Assembly: GCF_017654505.1 (NCBI RefSeq)
Contig: NC_054538.1
Span: forward strand, 66,464,678-66,528,677
From: Polyodon spathula
Lineage: Eukaryota; Chordata; Actinopteri; Acipenseriformes; Polyodontidae
Direction: 5' to 3'
Length of the DNA: 64,000 bases
The translations under genes were made by a program, and so were the position numbers. Shown one piece after another: positions 23,816 through 34,844 of the stretch. The first letter of the stretch is position 1; each line of letters opens with the position of its first letter. The notes beneath the pieces are model-generated. The model saw only the letters and a program-made list of their open reading frames with translations, had not been told where the DNA came from and searched no databases.

Positions 23816-25056
23816 GTTTGAGGTAAGAATTTGCTTTAGAAGAGACATTAAACCCAATATCATGTGTATCAATGGCAAAGCTTACCAGTGCATCAATTTC
23901 CATTAACAAAGCATTTTATCAATAATTTTAGGTACTCTTTTCTTTTCACCATTTTGAGTCAAAATTAATAATCTAAAAACAATTTATACTAACCTATGTG
24001 CTTTTAATTTGCATAATTTCAAGTAACACCTGGTAGAAATATTTTCTAAGAAATGCATTCTGGATTATAAATCTGTTTGATTAATTAACTGGCATAAAAT
24101 TAATTATCTGGCATAAAATCTTAACAAAAAATGTAATTACCTATATATATATTATATTATATATATATATATCTATATAATATATACGCGGGTAGTTTCT
24201 CGTACAACTTAGAAAAACTTGTTTGTAACTACTGAGAGTCTCTATACAGCTCCAAGAGTTTTGCTGTTTTCACCATGTTGCAGCAGCAAAATTAAATCAC
24301 TTAGAATTACCATCTGTACCAGTACCAAAAGTCTGAAACTTTCTTACACCAAATGTGAAAAAAAAACCTCTTATTCACTAAGGTAAAATTGTTCTTCTTC
24401 CGTTTACTTTTTTAAGAGTGTGTAGCGACTTTTCAAACAGAAAAGCTAAATAACTGGACATCTACAAATCATGTGATTCCACGATGTTGGTCAATGTCAA
24501 AATAAACCATGGATCGCAAGCAGTTTGATATGCACAACATTAACATTAAACTATTTATTTATGTTTTAAAACAGCGTATATAGCAGAAAAAATAAAATAC
24601 AGTGGTTTTAACTTGCAACATTATATCAATGAAGAGCAAGCAGCCTTAGCCCGCTGCGCCACTGTGCAGTTGTTGAAATGTGTTAATTTGTTAAGTACAT
24701 CCATGCCTGACCAGCTTTTGGTGAAAACCTGTAGGTAGTGCTCGATTTTAGAAATGCTCTATTTCTAAATATCTAGTTTCTTGTTTGGTAGATACCATAG
24801 AATAGAATTGAACACAAGAGTGGCATGTAGCTTCCGTGTCTAAATCTCTGATAAATTGTAGTTCCTTGTTTAATTAAAAATAAATAAAAGAATAATTTAT
24901 TAGGTAGAAATAAATACATGATTTAAAAAAATGCATAGAGGAATAAATAGGTTTAGAAATACATATTTTTAAATAAATAAATGTAGAAATTAATGTTTAT
25001 TTTATAAATGTATAAATAAATTAATAAATAGCAAGCCAGAAAAATATGTCATATTA
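23816..25056. other. AT-rich intergenic DNA
   Basis: No gene. Includes an imperfect TA-rich patch at 24142-24186 and A-rich tracts. Nothing else recognised. Confidence 0.55.
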
Positions 25057-25102
25057 ACTGATTTGGCTAATGCTTTTATCCAGAGCAATTGACATTTGTA
25101 TA
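25057..25102 (-). mobile_element. L2-type LINE/SINE 3' tail fragment
   Basis: 'ttggctaatgcttttatcc' + 'agagcaattgacattt' is the reverse complement of the standard fish L2 3' end (…AAATGTCAATTGCTCTGGATAAAAGC…). Only the last 45 bp or so are present. Confidence 0.65.
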
Positions 25103-25216
25103 CCTATACAAATAGTATGTTTCATTTAAAAAAAACACAACAAAATGTGAAAGAGTTCAAGGGGGTGTAGACGTTCTATAGACAAAATGCGATATATGCC
25201 ATTCGCACCAAAACTG

Positions 25217-25466
25217 CCCTTACAGAAATGTCCTATAGGATCTTATAGTGGTACTATAGCACATTATGGGACTAAAAAGGTTTTTAGAGAAATCCTGAAG
25301 GATTCTCTTAAAAAAATATCCTCCTATAGAACTCAAAAGGGTCTCCCTACAGTAGTACTATAGGACACTCTATAGGACTAAAAAGGTTTTAAAGAAACCC
25401 TATAGGATATTTTGTAGGACTTGACCAATTTACTATAGGACTTTCTATGGGTTATTTCCGTAAGGG
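25217..25466. mobile_element. MITE, 250 bp, TIR starting CCCTTAC
   Basis: Left end CCCTTACAGAAATGTCCTAT; right end (reverse complement) CCCTTACGGAAATAACCCAT; TG flanks both ends (25215-25216, 25467-25468). Internally there are two diverged copies of a ~60-bp module (25249-25310 and 25363-25420) with 'gtactatag.aca' and 'gggactaaaaaggtttt', plus many CTATAGG/CCTATAG palindromic units. Non-autonomous; superfamily uncertain (a 2-bp duplication would fit ISL2EU-like elements). Confidence 0.7.
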
Positions 25467-25479
25467 TGAGCTAAAAGCA

Positions 25480-28076
25480 GGATCATTCATCTCACAATGC
25501 CTACTTTCTGATGTTCAATGTCCTTTGTCCTCAAAACACGATATACACCGGATTAAATACAACTCAAATGATCGTTCGAGGTGGAGGGGTATACATTAGA
25601 AACAGTCTTGAAGCCCAGGTGTTAAACCTGGACAAAGAAAATAAAGCCACATCAATATGTGTCAGAATAACGGACAAAAATTAAAAGGGCATAATAACAG
25701 GAGCATGCTATAGACTGCCAGCAAAATAATCTGTTATACAATGGCATTAGAAATGCGTTAGCAAAGGAGAAGCCATACTAACGGGGGATTTCAACTTTCT
25801 GCATATAAAATGGGAAAACTAAGTTAGTCGCACTACGGATGAAATTGAAATGGTTGAAATGACAAATGACTGCTTCCTAACACAATTTTTCAAGGCACCA
25901 AATAGAGGGGAGGCATGCCTTGATTTAGTCTTTTCAAATAACGAAGACAGAATAACTAAAACAGAGGTCAGAGAACCACTAGCAAACTCAGACCACAACA
26001 TTATCTCATTTGAAGTGCTTTTTTAATACCCCAAAAGTAATGACTAAAGCTAAGGTTTACAATTTTAGAAAATCAAACTATGAAGGTATGAAACAAAGAT
26101 TAATAGAAGTAGATTGGAGTAAAATAGAGAAAACATCCACAGAAAAAGGATGGCTGTTCTTCAAAAATGTAGTACTAGAGGCGCAAAACAATTACATCCC
26201 TAAAGTAGACTAATCTAAATGTAAAACCGAATTGCCAAAATGGTTTAATAGATCAATTAAAAAAAATATTCAGCAATAAAAGGCACTTTACAGAGTGTAA
26301 AAAGGGACCAAAAACAAACTACACAGAAAGAGTACACAGAACTGCAAACACAAATCAAAAAGGAAGTTAGAAAGGACAAGAGAGAGAGATAGAAATGAAC
26401 ATTGCTAAGGGGGCTAAAACCATTTCCAAAATGTTTTTCCAATATTACAACAGCAAGAGAACATTCAAAGAGCAGGTTAAATGTCTAAGAGATACACATG
26501 GCAAAATCATAGATGATGAAAAAAATAGCAAATATATTAAATGATTACTTTTCACAAGTTTTTACAAAAGAAGATACGGACAACATGCTCCACGTGTCAT
26601 CCAGTTCCTATCGAGTTTTAAATAACTTTAGCATATCCTAGGCAGAAGAGGTTGACACAGGGGTGGTACCGACAGACTGGAAAATTGCAAACGTAATACA
26701 ATCCACAAAAAGGGAAACAAAACTGAACCAGGTAACTACAGACCAATAAGCCTGACTTCTATTATATGCAAACTTATGGAAACTATAATAAGATCCAAAA
26801 TGGAAAATTACCTATATGGTAACAGTATCCTGGGAGACAGTCAACATGGTTTTAGGAAAGGGAGATCGTGTCTAACTAACCTGCTTGATTTGTTTGAGGA
26901 TGCAACAGCGATAATGGATAATTGCAAAGCATATGACATGGTTTATTTAGATTTCTAGAAAGCTTTTGACAAAGTCCAGCATAAAAGATTAATTCTCAAA
27001 CTGAACACAGTAGGGATTCAAGGAAACACATGTACATGGATTAGGGAGTGGTTAACATGTAGAAAACAGAAAGTACTGATTAGAGGAGAAACCTCAGAAT
27101 GGAGTGTGGTAACCAGTGGTGTACCACAGGGATCAGTATTAGGTCCTCTGCTATTCCTAATCTACGTTAATGATTTAGATTTTGGTATAGTAAGCAAACT
27201 TGTCAAATTTGCAGATGGCACAAAAATAAGAGGAGTTGCAAACACTTGCAGTAGCAAAGGTCATTCAAAAGACAAGATTCAGAACTGAGCAGACACATGG
27301 CAAATGACATTTAATAGAGAAAAGTGTAAGGTACTGCACACAGGAAATAAAAATGTACATTATAAATATCATATGGGAGATACTGAAATTGGAGAAGGAA
27401 TCTATGAAAAAGACCTAGGAGTTTTTGTTGACTCAGAAATGTCTTCATCTAGACAATGGGGGAAGCTATAAAAAAGGCTAAAAAGATGCTTGGATACATT
27501 GTGAAAAGTGTTGAATTTAAATCAAGGGAAGTAATGTTAAAACTGTACAATGCACTAGTAAGACCTCATCTTGAATATTGTGTGCAGTTCTGGTCACCTC
27601 GCTATAAAAAAGATATTGCTGCTCTAGAAAGAGTGCAAAGAAGAGCGACCAGAATTATTCCGGGCTTAAAAGGCATGTCATATGCAGACAGGCTAAAAGA
27701 ATTGAATCTGTTCAGTCTTGAACAAAGAAGACTACGTGGCGACCTAATTCAAGCATTCAAAATTCTAAAAGGTATTGACAGTGTCGACCCAAGGGACTTT
27801 TTCAGCCTGAAAAAAGAAACAAGGACCAGGGGTCACAAATGGAGTTTAGACAAAGGGGCATTCAGAACAGAAAATAGGGGGCACTTTTTTACACAGAGAA
27901 TTGTGAGGGTCTGGAATCAACTCCCCAGTAATGTTGTTGAAGCTGACACCCTGGGATCCTTCAAGAAGCTGCTTGATGAGATTTTGGGATCAATAAGCTA
28001 CTAACAACCAAACGAGCAAGATGGGCCGAATGGCCTCCTCTCGTTTGTAAACTTTCTTATGTTCTTATGTTCTTAT
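25480..28076 (+). mobile_element. CR1-like LINE, endonuclease + reverse transcriptase, inactive
   Basis: 5'-truncated non-LTR retrotransposon. Apurinic-type endonuclease traces: 'RGGGVYIRNSLEAQVL' (25580), 'GACYRLPA' (25702), 'TGDFNF' (25783) and 'LANSDHNIISFEV' (25980-26015). Reverse transcriptase follows: 'GNYRPISLTSIICKLMETII' (26728-26790), 'DSQHGFRKGRSCLTNLLDLF' (26839-26898), '[20 protein letters not shown]' (27112-27171), then the active-site region reads FADG (27208-27219) instead of FADD. The C-terminal domain (27456-28004) is open: 'ALVRPHLEYCVQFWSP', 'ALERVQRRATRII', 'RVWNQLPSNVVEA'. The tail carries 'gatgggccgaatggcctcc' and TTCTTATG repeats. An 8-mer microsatellite tail and the domain set fit the CR1/Rex1 side of the Jockey group. 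Dead: frameshifts, stops, and the lost catalytic Asp. Confidence 0.9.
28053..28076 (+). repeat. TTCTTATG 8-mer 3' tail of the LINE
   Basis: Three tandem TTCTTATG-type units at the exact 3' end, as CR1-clade elements terminate in short tandem 8-mers. Confidence 0.85.
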
Positions 28077-29424
28077 ATTTAATTTTGTAAATTGTGATTT
28101 TATGATTAAATTATGAATAATTTAAAAAAATGCGTTAAAAGTCAATTTTCTGTAGCAATGTTGAAAGCATTCACAAATAATGCTTAGAAAACTGTCACTC
28201 GATCGGAACTGTGAAACCATCTCCCTTGCAATGCCAACCCCACTTAATGGTGTTTTACATATGTGTTCTCTCTTTCTCACTGTGTAAAGTCATTTTACAA
28301 AAATGTGGAGATTTATACTTGGTTATGACCCTGACTAGATATGTCATCAGCAAAGGGGGCCGGTTGTACTAACAAGGTCTAACAATAGATCACATTTTAC
28401 TAAACATTTTAAAACTAATAAAGAAACAATTACTATAATGAACACTATCGTAGTATGTTGCTTAAAACATAATAACACAATATTCATAATAAAGTCGAGT
28501 TCTTATCTACAAACAGTAACACGTTTAAAGCTTGGGACTCGCTGTCTGTAGATTGGTGTTGTTTACATTATCGTCAGCATATTTTAAGTGATTGAAAGCT
28601 GAAATTACTTTTTTAAAAATACACTTTTCTTATACCAATACAGTATTGGTAAGCTATAATCAGTTTGTTTGAAAACCAGGATTTAATCACTGATCAATAG
28701 GTGCACAGGTGGTAAGTCCGTGAGTGTTCCGGGGGTCAGCACCAATGGGAAAATAAGGTTCTGCACAGTGCAAATAAATCACCTGTTTTGTGAAATTATA
28801 GTGTGGATGCTTCTCAAGCAGAACTGTTATTGCAGCATTTAAAAATATAAAATCAATTTATACAAAGTCTCCCAGCTTTCTTGAAAAGATCTGCGGTTCC
28901 CTTGTTTTTCTTTTGTATTTGTTTTGCTCTTATTAGTATCTATAGTAGATACATCAACCGTATATATCAATCATAATTAATAAAGTGCCACATCAATCAC
29001 ATTGAATATAAAAGACAAATAAAAGCTTTTTTGTGCCTAATTGTGGTTTGAAACTAGAAAATGAGTGGTTACCAGCATATGATGGAAAATACTCTAAAGT
29101 GATTGCATCTGTATTTTTCACCTTTTTTTATAACTCTTTTGTCCAAACTCCATGGCCAAACATATATTTAAGAAAAATAAAACCGTGCTCAGTTCTTCTC
29201 AGTGCTGTAAAGGAGCATGCCAGAAACGTCCGCTCAAGGAACTACACCGCTCCGCTCCCCCACTCCATATATAATTTGCTCTCTCTGCTTCGCTTTACTT
29301 TCAAATCTTCCTCATTTCTCTTATATTCTCTACTTATTACTCTCTTATCTTGTCTGTCTGTCTATTTACCAAACACATTATCAAATAGCTTTCCCTCACT
29401 TTATTCATTATTTGATGAAGTAAA
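28077..29424. other. Intergenic DNA
   Basis: No gene or repeat boundary recognised. A promoter-like 'CCATATATAATTTG' at 29263 precedes a T/C-rich block; the frames 29033-29521 and 29217-29423 across it show only Leu/Ser-rich low-complexity translation. Confidence 0.5.
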
Positions 29425-29985
29425 ACGAATTGTAAGCATAATCAATCTAACTACTGTTAAAAACATTACAGTAATAGTGCCTGTAATTTCTCCCCTGTCT
29501 GAGTCAACACCCATCACCTAATCTGGCACAGACTGCAACTCTATGCCCTTGGGAATCTGATTATATTGTCAATGTAAAAAAACAAGTTAGAAAAAACGCA
29601 ACAGCCATTTAAAGTGGTGATATCAAACACAAAAGCCCAAGTTAGGAGAAGCAATTGGGGCAACCTTGTCAAACATCAAGCAAACAGGCACAATTGGAAA
29701 GTTGCTGGGGCCCAACATTCACATAGTTGTTGCCTCTAACTTGCCGTCTTTTTCAATTGCTTCTCCTATCTTGGGCTTTTGTGTTTGATATCACCACTTT
29801 AAATGGCTGTTGCGTTTATCTAACTTGTTTTTTTACATTGACAATATAATCAGATTCCCAAGGGCATAGAGTTGCAGTCTGTGCCAGATTAGGTGATGGG
29901 TGTTGACTCAGACAGGGGAGAAATTACAGGCACTATTACTGCAATGTTTTTACAAGTAGTTAGATTGATTATGCTTACAATTCGT
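29425..29985. repeat. Large inverted repeat, two 233-bp arms, 96-bp loop
   Basis: The left arm 29425-29657 and the right arm 29754-29985 are reverse complements at about 96-97 percent by eye. Landmarks: 'cgaattgtaagcataatc' against 'gattatgcttacaattcg'; 'aactctatgcccttggg' against 'cccaagggcatagagtt'; 'gatatcaaacacaaaagccc' against 'gggcttttgtgtttgatatc'. The loop is 29658-29753. Sequence outside the arms is unrelated. Could be a fold-back transposon or a recent inverted duplication; a transcript across it would form a long hairpin. Confidence 0.93.
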
Positions 29986-30090
29986 TATGCTTAAAATTCA
30001 AAGGTAGATCAGATCACACAAACATTAAGAATTCAAGATGCCCTTAACATAATTTAATGAACTGACCCCATTAAATGGATTAACTGAAAA

Positions 30091-30182
30091 ACTGTCACGT
30101 GAAAAAATGTCCTCTACTTTTGGCTTGACTCCTGCACTGTCACGTAAAAAAGATGTCCGTCCTACTTTGGCGATGACTCCCT
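30091..30182 (+). repeat. 45-bp tandem duplication
   Basis: Two copies beginning ACTGTCACGT (30091 and 30136), period 45 bp, about 80 percent alike. Confidence 0.8.
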
Positions 30183-30186
30183 ATTG

Positions 30187-30189
30187 GAT

Positions 30190-30251
<62 letters not shown>
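30187..30251. repeat. (TA)n microsatellite
   Basis: About 32 TA units with a single interruption. Confidence 0.96.
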
Positions 30252-30254
<3 letters not shown>

Positions 30255-30329
30255 CAAATTAAAGCCAGCTGCCTGTACCTGCTTCTGTGTGGCATAAAAT
30301 CCTCACAGATAGTTCTTTCCATGACTACT

Positions 30330-30610
30330 GAGAGGAAGGAAGCAGAAGGCTGTGTGCTCTGTTTCCGAGCAGTCACTATTGTAAGTACTGTGTGTAAAAC
30401 TGTGTGTTTATGTCTCTGGTAAACAGCTTAGCTGTCTGGTTTGTTAGTTGTGATGATCCCCCTCTGTTTAGTTAGTGCTCTGAAGGAGCTAGATGTTTAT
30501 TTTTGTTTTGTTTACTTTGTAAAAATAAAAGTGGGAGTCATGCTGAAACGAACACAAAAGTGTGTGAAGTAACACACTTGCATCACATATGGTGTAAGAA
30601 CAAGGGCAGC
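30330..30610 (+). mobile_element. LTR 3' part with degenerate primer-binding site
   Basis: U/R-like sequence with a polyadenylation signal (AAAAATAAAAG at 30521-30531), then a terminus '…TTGCATCACA' at 30588. Next comes 'tatGGTGTAAGAACAAGGG', similar to the tRNA-Leu-type primer-binding site TGGTGTCAGAAGTGGG seen more clearly near 54130. Suggests the junction of a 5' LTR and its internal region. The 5' end of the LTR was not found. Confidence 0.4.
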
Positions 30611-31769
30611 ACCCCGCAGATATCAGGAGGAGAGGGGCGAAGACGGGAAATGTTTATATCATAATTTATAGACACATTTCACGAAGAGTACATCTACATT
30701 ACTCCAACAGTGCGTAGGCTACAACTTTTTTCATTTTTTATTTCACATGGTAAGTTATATGAGTGATGCTTTTAAACAACACAATCGGATGGAATTAATT
30801 TCATCATAGCTGTGTTAACTTTGATACAAAGAGAGGCTAGTGAAAAGTATTATATTTTTGTTTTTGTTAGAGTCAAATCCAGCAGGTTTCAGGAGAACAT
30901 GGCAACAGGTCAAGCTGAAATATAAAAATATAATTCAGACTGGTGAGCTCTTAATTAAATAAGAGTCAGGTGGTTGTTCAAAGGAGGGTCTTAGGAGACC
31001 CACAAGATGCAGGATACTATCCCTAGAGAAACGGTATCGTTCACTCAGGGTAGAATCTGGATTATTCAGTGGATCTTGTCGATCACTGAACACCCTCTCC
31101 CAACAACAAGCCTTTCTTATAACTGTAGTACCAACATCTACAATCCCAGGATAAAAGGAGATGCCATTTTACATTTTTTTTCAGTTTTGAAAGTTAGGAT
31201 TAATCTTAGTTATCCTGCTCTGGAGCAGTTTAGTTTAATCGTGATAAGTTACCATGGATTTATGCCTGAGTTATTATTATCTCAATTTGTTCAATGGAAT
31301 AAGCCTGACTTTCACAATTAAATTTTATGCAACAAACACCAGGTCGCACCACTTTTCCTTGCCTGGTCCCTTGCTCCGCTCCCCCATGAACCCCAGGCAT
31401 CACTACACAATAGGCAGGCGTCACTTGGGTTCCCCCTGGTGATTGTTGCGCTCTCCTTGCCTATTGCTCTGCTCCCCCTGGTCTCCCAGACTTCATGGGC
31501 CGGTCCACAGCTGCGCACCTCTGCCTGTAACTGCTCGCTCCCGGTCAACAGCATTCGCTACAGTTGCCATGGTCAAGCCATCCGGGTCTCTCCTCGCAGG
31601 TTCTCAGTCCCTCCCTGAAAGCAGTGAAAGGACCGACCCATCCTCAAGCTCACCTGTGGAAGGGGGCAAAAAATGTAAAAAATGTAAACATCTGACTATT
31701 CAGATTATGGTAAATATGCATTTTCTGTAGATATTGTCAATGTAGTAGAAAGGTCTTTTGAACTAATCA
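30611..31769. other. Unassigned DNA, possibly decayed LTR-element interior
   Basis: If the LTR/primer-site reading at 30330-30610 is right, this is where gag would start, but frames are short and without a zinc knuckle or protease motif. The block 31340-31660 is GC-rich and C-rich ('ctccgctcccccatg', 'ttgctctgctccccctgg') with duplicated phrases. Nothing firm. Confidence 0.35.
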
Positions 31770-31788
31770 GCTGGTAAAGTTCCATGAC

Positions 31789-32049
31789 TCAATATGGTGT
31801 ACCTGAGATATTCTCAAGCAGATTATAACATGTGGCATTGACGGTGTCATTCTGCAAAATGTGCAGGTCTGTACGGCCACCAATGCTTACCCCTGCCCAA
31901 ACCATGATGCCACCACCACTATAAGCACTGTGTTCTTCCACAAAAGCAGGGTTAAATAGTCCGAGGCGTATTCGCATCTGGAGGGAGCCTGGGACTCGAT
32001 TTAATCCGACAATGTCTGCCAACACTGTGCCCAACTGGGTGACGCTTTT
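31789..32049 (-). pseudogene. Tc1-like transposase, middle fragment (minus strand)
   Basis: Contains 'SGGGIMVWAGVSIGGRTDLH', the strongly conserved stretch around the second catalytic Asp of Tc1 transposases. Preceded by 'RVPGSLQMRIRLGLFNP' and followed by 'NATCYNLLENISGTPY', stopping inside the TIR. The downstream DNA-binding and C-terminal parts are not on this strand. Confidence 0.8.
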
Positions 32050-32057
32050 CTTCAGGC

Positions 32058-32226
32058 AGAAGGGATTGTCCGAATGGAGTGGCCACCTTGCTCACCAGAC
32101 CTCAATCCCATCGAGCATGTATGGAATGCTCTTGGCAGACATATTGCAGCATGTGATGTGCCTCCCGTGACAATTGATAACCTCCGAACTCTTCTGCTTG
32201 ATGAGTGGTTGAGAATACCTCTGGCA
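32058..32226 (+). pseudogene. Tc1-like transposase, C-terminal fragment (plus strand)
   Basis: Frame from 'GIVRMEWPPCSPDLNPIEHV' through 'WNALGRHIAACDVPPVTID' to 'LLLDEWLRIPLA' and a stop at about 32226. The SPDLNPIEHVW motif holds the third catalytic acidic residue of Tc1/mariner enzymes. Normal distance (about 70 bp) to the right TIR. Confidence 0.85.
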
Positions 32227-32475
32227 TAGACACACAAATTTCCAGCATGCGTAATCAATGTCAGACCTGTGCTAGTGTTTGGGAAGACCTTACGCCATAT
32301 TGAGTCATGGAACTTTACGGGCTGAGGAGCTTGAAAGATTTTTTAAGATTATCTTGTAAGATTTTTTTTTTACAGATGTTTGTTATTTCTACATAGACAC
32401 AAAGTAATAACAATCTGTAAATGTTATGTGTATTTATGTACATTTTATGGGATAAATAAATAAATAAATAAAAAA

Positions 32476-32742
32476 CACTATAAAAACTAAAGTGTTTTGC
32501 TGTAATCTTTACAACTATATATACCATAATTTCAACAGGTGTACAAGTAAATATGTGTACCATGAAACCATAACTGTAACAGTAAAAGATTGGCAATATT
32601 TACAGTAAATGATGTGGACATTTTACAGAACTTAACTGTAAAGTATTTTACTGTAATCTTTACAGTTATATACCGTAAATGTGTACAGTGAAAAGGTAAA
32701 TCGATAAAAGGTTGGTAGCACAGCTGGCAGTCTTTTTTCAGT

Positions 32743-32778
<36 letters not shown>

Positions 32779-32781
32779 GTG
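32476..32781. mobile_element. CACTA-like MITE, 306 bp
   Basis: Begins CACTATAAAAAC and ends TTTTTTACAGTG, i.e. complementary CAC(T)…(A)GTG termini next to A/T runs. The inside is full of 'ttacagt'/'actgtaa' units (for example 32560-32600 and 32630-32665). This pattern is shared by short fish CACTA-type elements. No matching 3-bp duplication at the ends (AAA left, ATC right), so the call is moderate. A 28-nt T tract is at 32748-32775. Confidence 0.5.
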
Positions 32782-33879
32782 ATCAGTGCAGAATAAAACC
32801 ATGTTTTATTTAACCAGCTCTTTCTGAAGGCAGTGAAGGTTTTAGACCCACAACATGTTTATAGTTTGGATAATAACCCCTCCTGTTAGATTGTATTCCA
32901 GAGTTTGATTCTTACTGTAAATGTCAACTAATGTAAAAGAAAACGGTAGTGCAACTTCTTTGATGGAATTTTGGAGCAATGTAGAACAACTAATTCCCAA
33001 TTTAGCAAGGAAGGCTCAAATATATTTGTCAATTGTTACCAATTCTGTGTAAACGGGAAACGGGAAAGACATTTTGCCCTTGCCCTTTACGTAATGTTTT
33101 TTCTTACTGAAGAGAAGACATGGAGATATAATCTATATATTATATATATATATATATATATAGTATATATATATATATATATACAACCATGGTCCACTCT
33201 TGAGAACCATTATTAAGAAAAAATAAATATTTATTTATTTATTTGTTTGTTTATTTTACTAAATGATTTGCGTAAAAGTCCACTGGTAAATTTAAAACCT
33301 ATAAATAATGTATTTATGCTTATGGGTTCCCTGAAATAATATTTTAAAAAGTATCCTTTTAAAATCCTGTTATACCTATTCACAGGGACGTAAGGAGTTA
33401 AATAAATGTCAGTCGTCATCTACAGCATTCTGTTTACTAAACTGATTGTTTAATGATTTCTTATTATGTGGCTTACTGTCAGCATTGTAATCCTAAATGT
33501 TAAAGAACTGGAACACCATTTATTTATTTATTTTTCTAAAACAAATTATACAAACTCACGTTTTATTTGTACATTGAACTCGAGGTAACATTTAAAATGT
33601 AATGCATGTGTCTCACATGCGACTTAGTTTAATTTTAGGCTACTCCCCAGTGCTGGGTGTTTTGTGTTTTTCAAGCCATATTTGACTTGTTTTGAAAATA
33701 TCTATCGGGTAAATGTTGTCTTGGTGGTTTGGTTATTTTTTTAGCTATTTTTTATAAGCATGTTTTCTTTTATTATTATTGTAATTATTATTATTATTAT
33801 TACTCCTTTCGATTGTGTCATCACCAGCACAGAACTTTATCACCATGATGTAGGACCTATTAATATATCACGTCCTCCC
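32782..33879. other. AT-rich DNA with microsatellites
   Basis: Contains (TA)n at 33135-33183 with a central interruption and (TTTA)n at 33226-33245, and (TTA)n near 33770-33800. No gene. Confidence 0.6.
33135..33183. repeat. (TA)n microsatellite
   Basis: About 23 TA units interrupted once by 'tag'. Confidence 0.93.
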
Positions 33880-34253
33880 CCCTCCAGATTGATTGATTAA
33901 TTTGATTGATTAATTTATTGCTAATCAGGAGACAGTCACATGTATCAAAACCCTTAGCTGTGGCTGAGCAAGGTTGGTGTTCAGACTGGAGAATAAGAGA
34001 TGTGAGTCGTGAGATAAAGAAAGTAAGAATAAAAACAATTGCTACTTGTGCTGGCTATAAACCAGCACCTTACTCGTTTTGTATCTGTTTGTTTGTCTTG
34101 GCCACCATGCCTTTTTGTTAATGAACTTGTTTTGTTTAAATGTTTTATTTAATAAATAAATATGAGCACATGAGTGACTTACCCTCACAGTCCTTGTGTG
34201 TGCCTGTATTTTCTGGTCTGTGGGTCATGTCACCACCAAGCCTATCTGTGACA
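33880..34253 (+). mobile_element. LTR fragment (3' portion), related to the 1289-1741 LTR
   Basis: Shares 'ttgctaatcaggagacagtc' and the end 'catgtcaccaccaagcctat' + 'ctgtgaca' with the solo LTR at 1289-1741 ('gacgtcaccactaggctat' + 'cctgtcaca'). It shares the middle 'aacaattgctacttgtgctg' with 5790-5850. AATAAATAAAT near 34151 is the likely polyadenylation signal. The 5' end is missing or too diverged. Confidence 0.65.
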
Positions 34254-34646
34254 CTGCCTTAAAATTATTATATATATATATTTTGTAATGTTCCAATTGG
34301 CAGATTTACTGCACATTGGGTCTGCACAAAAGCCTAAAGGGTAATACGTTTATTTTAATGTGTTTTGTATGTCTAATATGGCCACGTTGGAATAGGGAGG
34401 TCGCAATGAAAATGGCGGCACCATAGGCATATCACAGCTGCCAAGTCACAAAATTGATTGTGATGCTTGTCTTCAAAAGAAAAGTGCCGAATGTAAACAG
34501 TACAATCAAAAGAACGATATTTTGTGAGATTTATATATTTTGAGAAATTATTTTGTTGTCTTTTACGATTCGTAGCGACTTTAGAACCACACAAACATAC
34601 TTATATGTTTTAGAACAATTGTGTAGCAGACAAAAAGTTATATTAC
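34254..34646. other. Spacer, nothing recognised
   Basis: No coding or repeat signal apart from short TA runs near 34270. Confidence 0.5.
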
Positions 34647-34702
34647 AATATTAACCATTAACCATCAATCACAAAACACACACACACATATATACATATT
34701 AC

Positions 34703-34776
<74 letters not shown>

Positions 34777-34844
34777 ATATTGTATATTGTATGTATGTGT
34801 GTGTGTGTGTGTGTGTTATGATTGATGGTTAATGGGATAATATT
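34647..34844. repeat. 198-bp AT-rich palindrome with (TA)n centre and (CA)/(TG) shoulders
   Basis: From the outside in, 'aatattaaccattaacc' + 'atcaatcac.aaacacacac' on the left mirrors 'tgtgtgtt.atgattgat' + 'ggttaatgggataatatt' on the right, and the centre is (TA)n (34706-34772). Arms match with few mismatches. Resembles palindromic AT-rich repeats that extrude cruciforms. Confidence 0.9.

Larger units (their letters stand above)
31771..32323. mobile_element. Rearranged Tc1/mariner element with intact TIRs
   Basis: A perfect 24-bp inverted repeat begins GTAAAGTTCCATGACTCAAT (31777-31800 and, inverted, 32294-32317) and extends with mismatches to CAGC on both sides. Between the TIRs lie two transposase pieces in opposite orientation: the middle of the protein on the minus strand (31789-32049) and the C-terminus on the plus strand (32058-32226). 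A normal element has both on one strand, so part of this copy is inverted and most of the gene is missing. Confidence 0.8.

Noticed and set aside
29033..29521. 162-codon forward frame as a gene
   Set aside because: Leu/Ser-rich low-complexity sequence that runs into one arm of the inverted repeat; no motif.
32476..32781. Certain CACTA assignment for this MITE
   Set aside because: Termini fit, but the flanking triplets (AAA, ATC) do not match, so only a moderate call is made.
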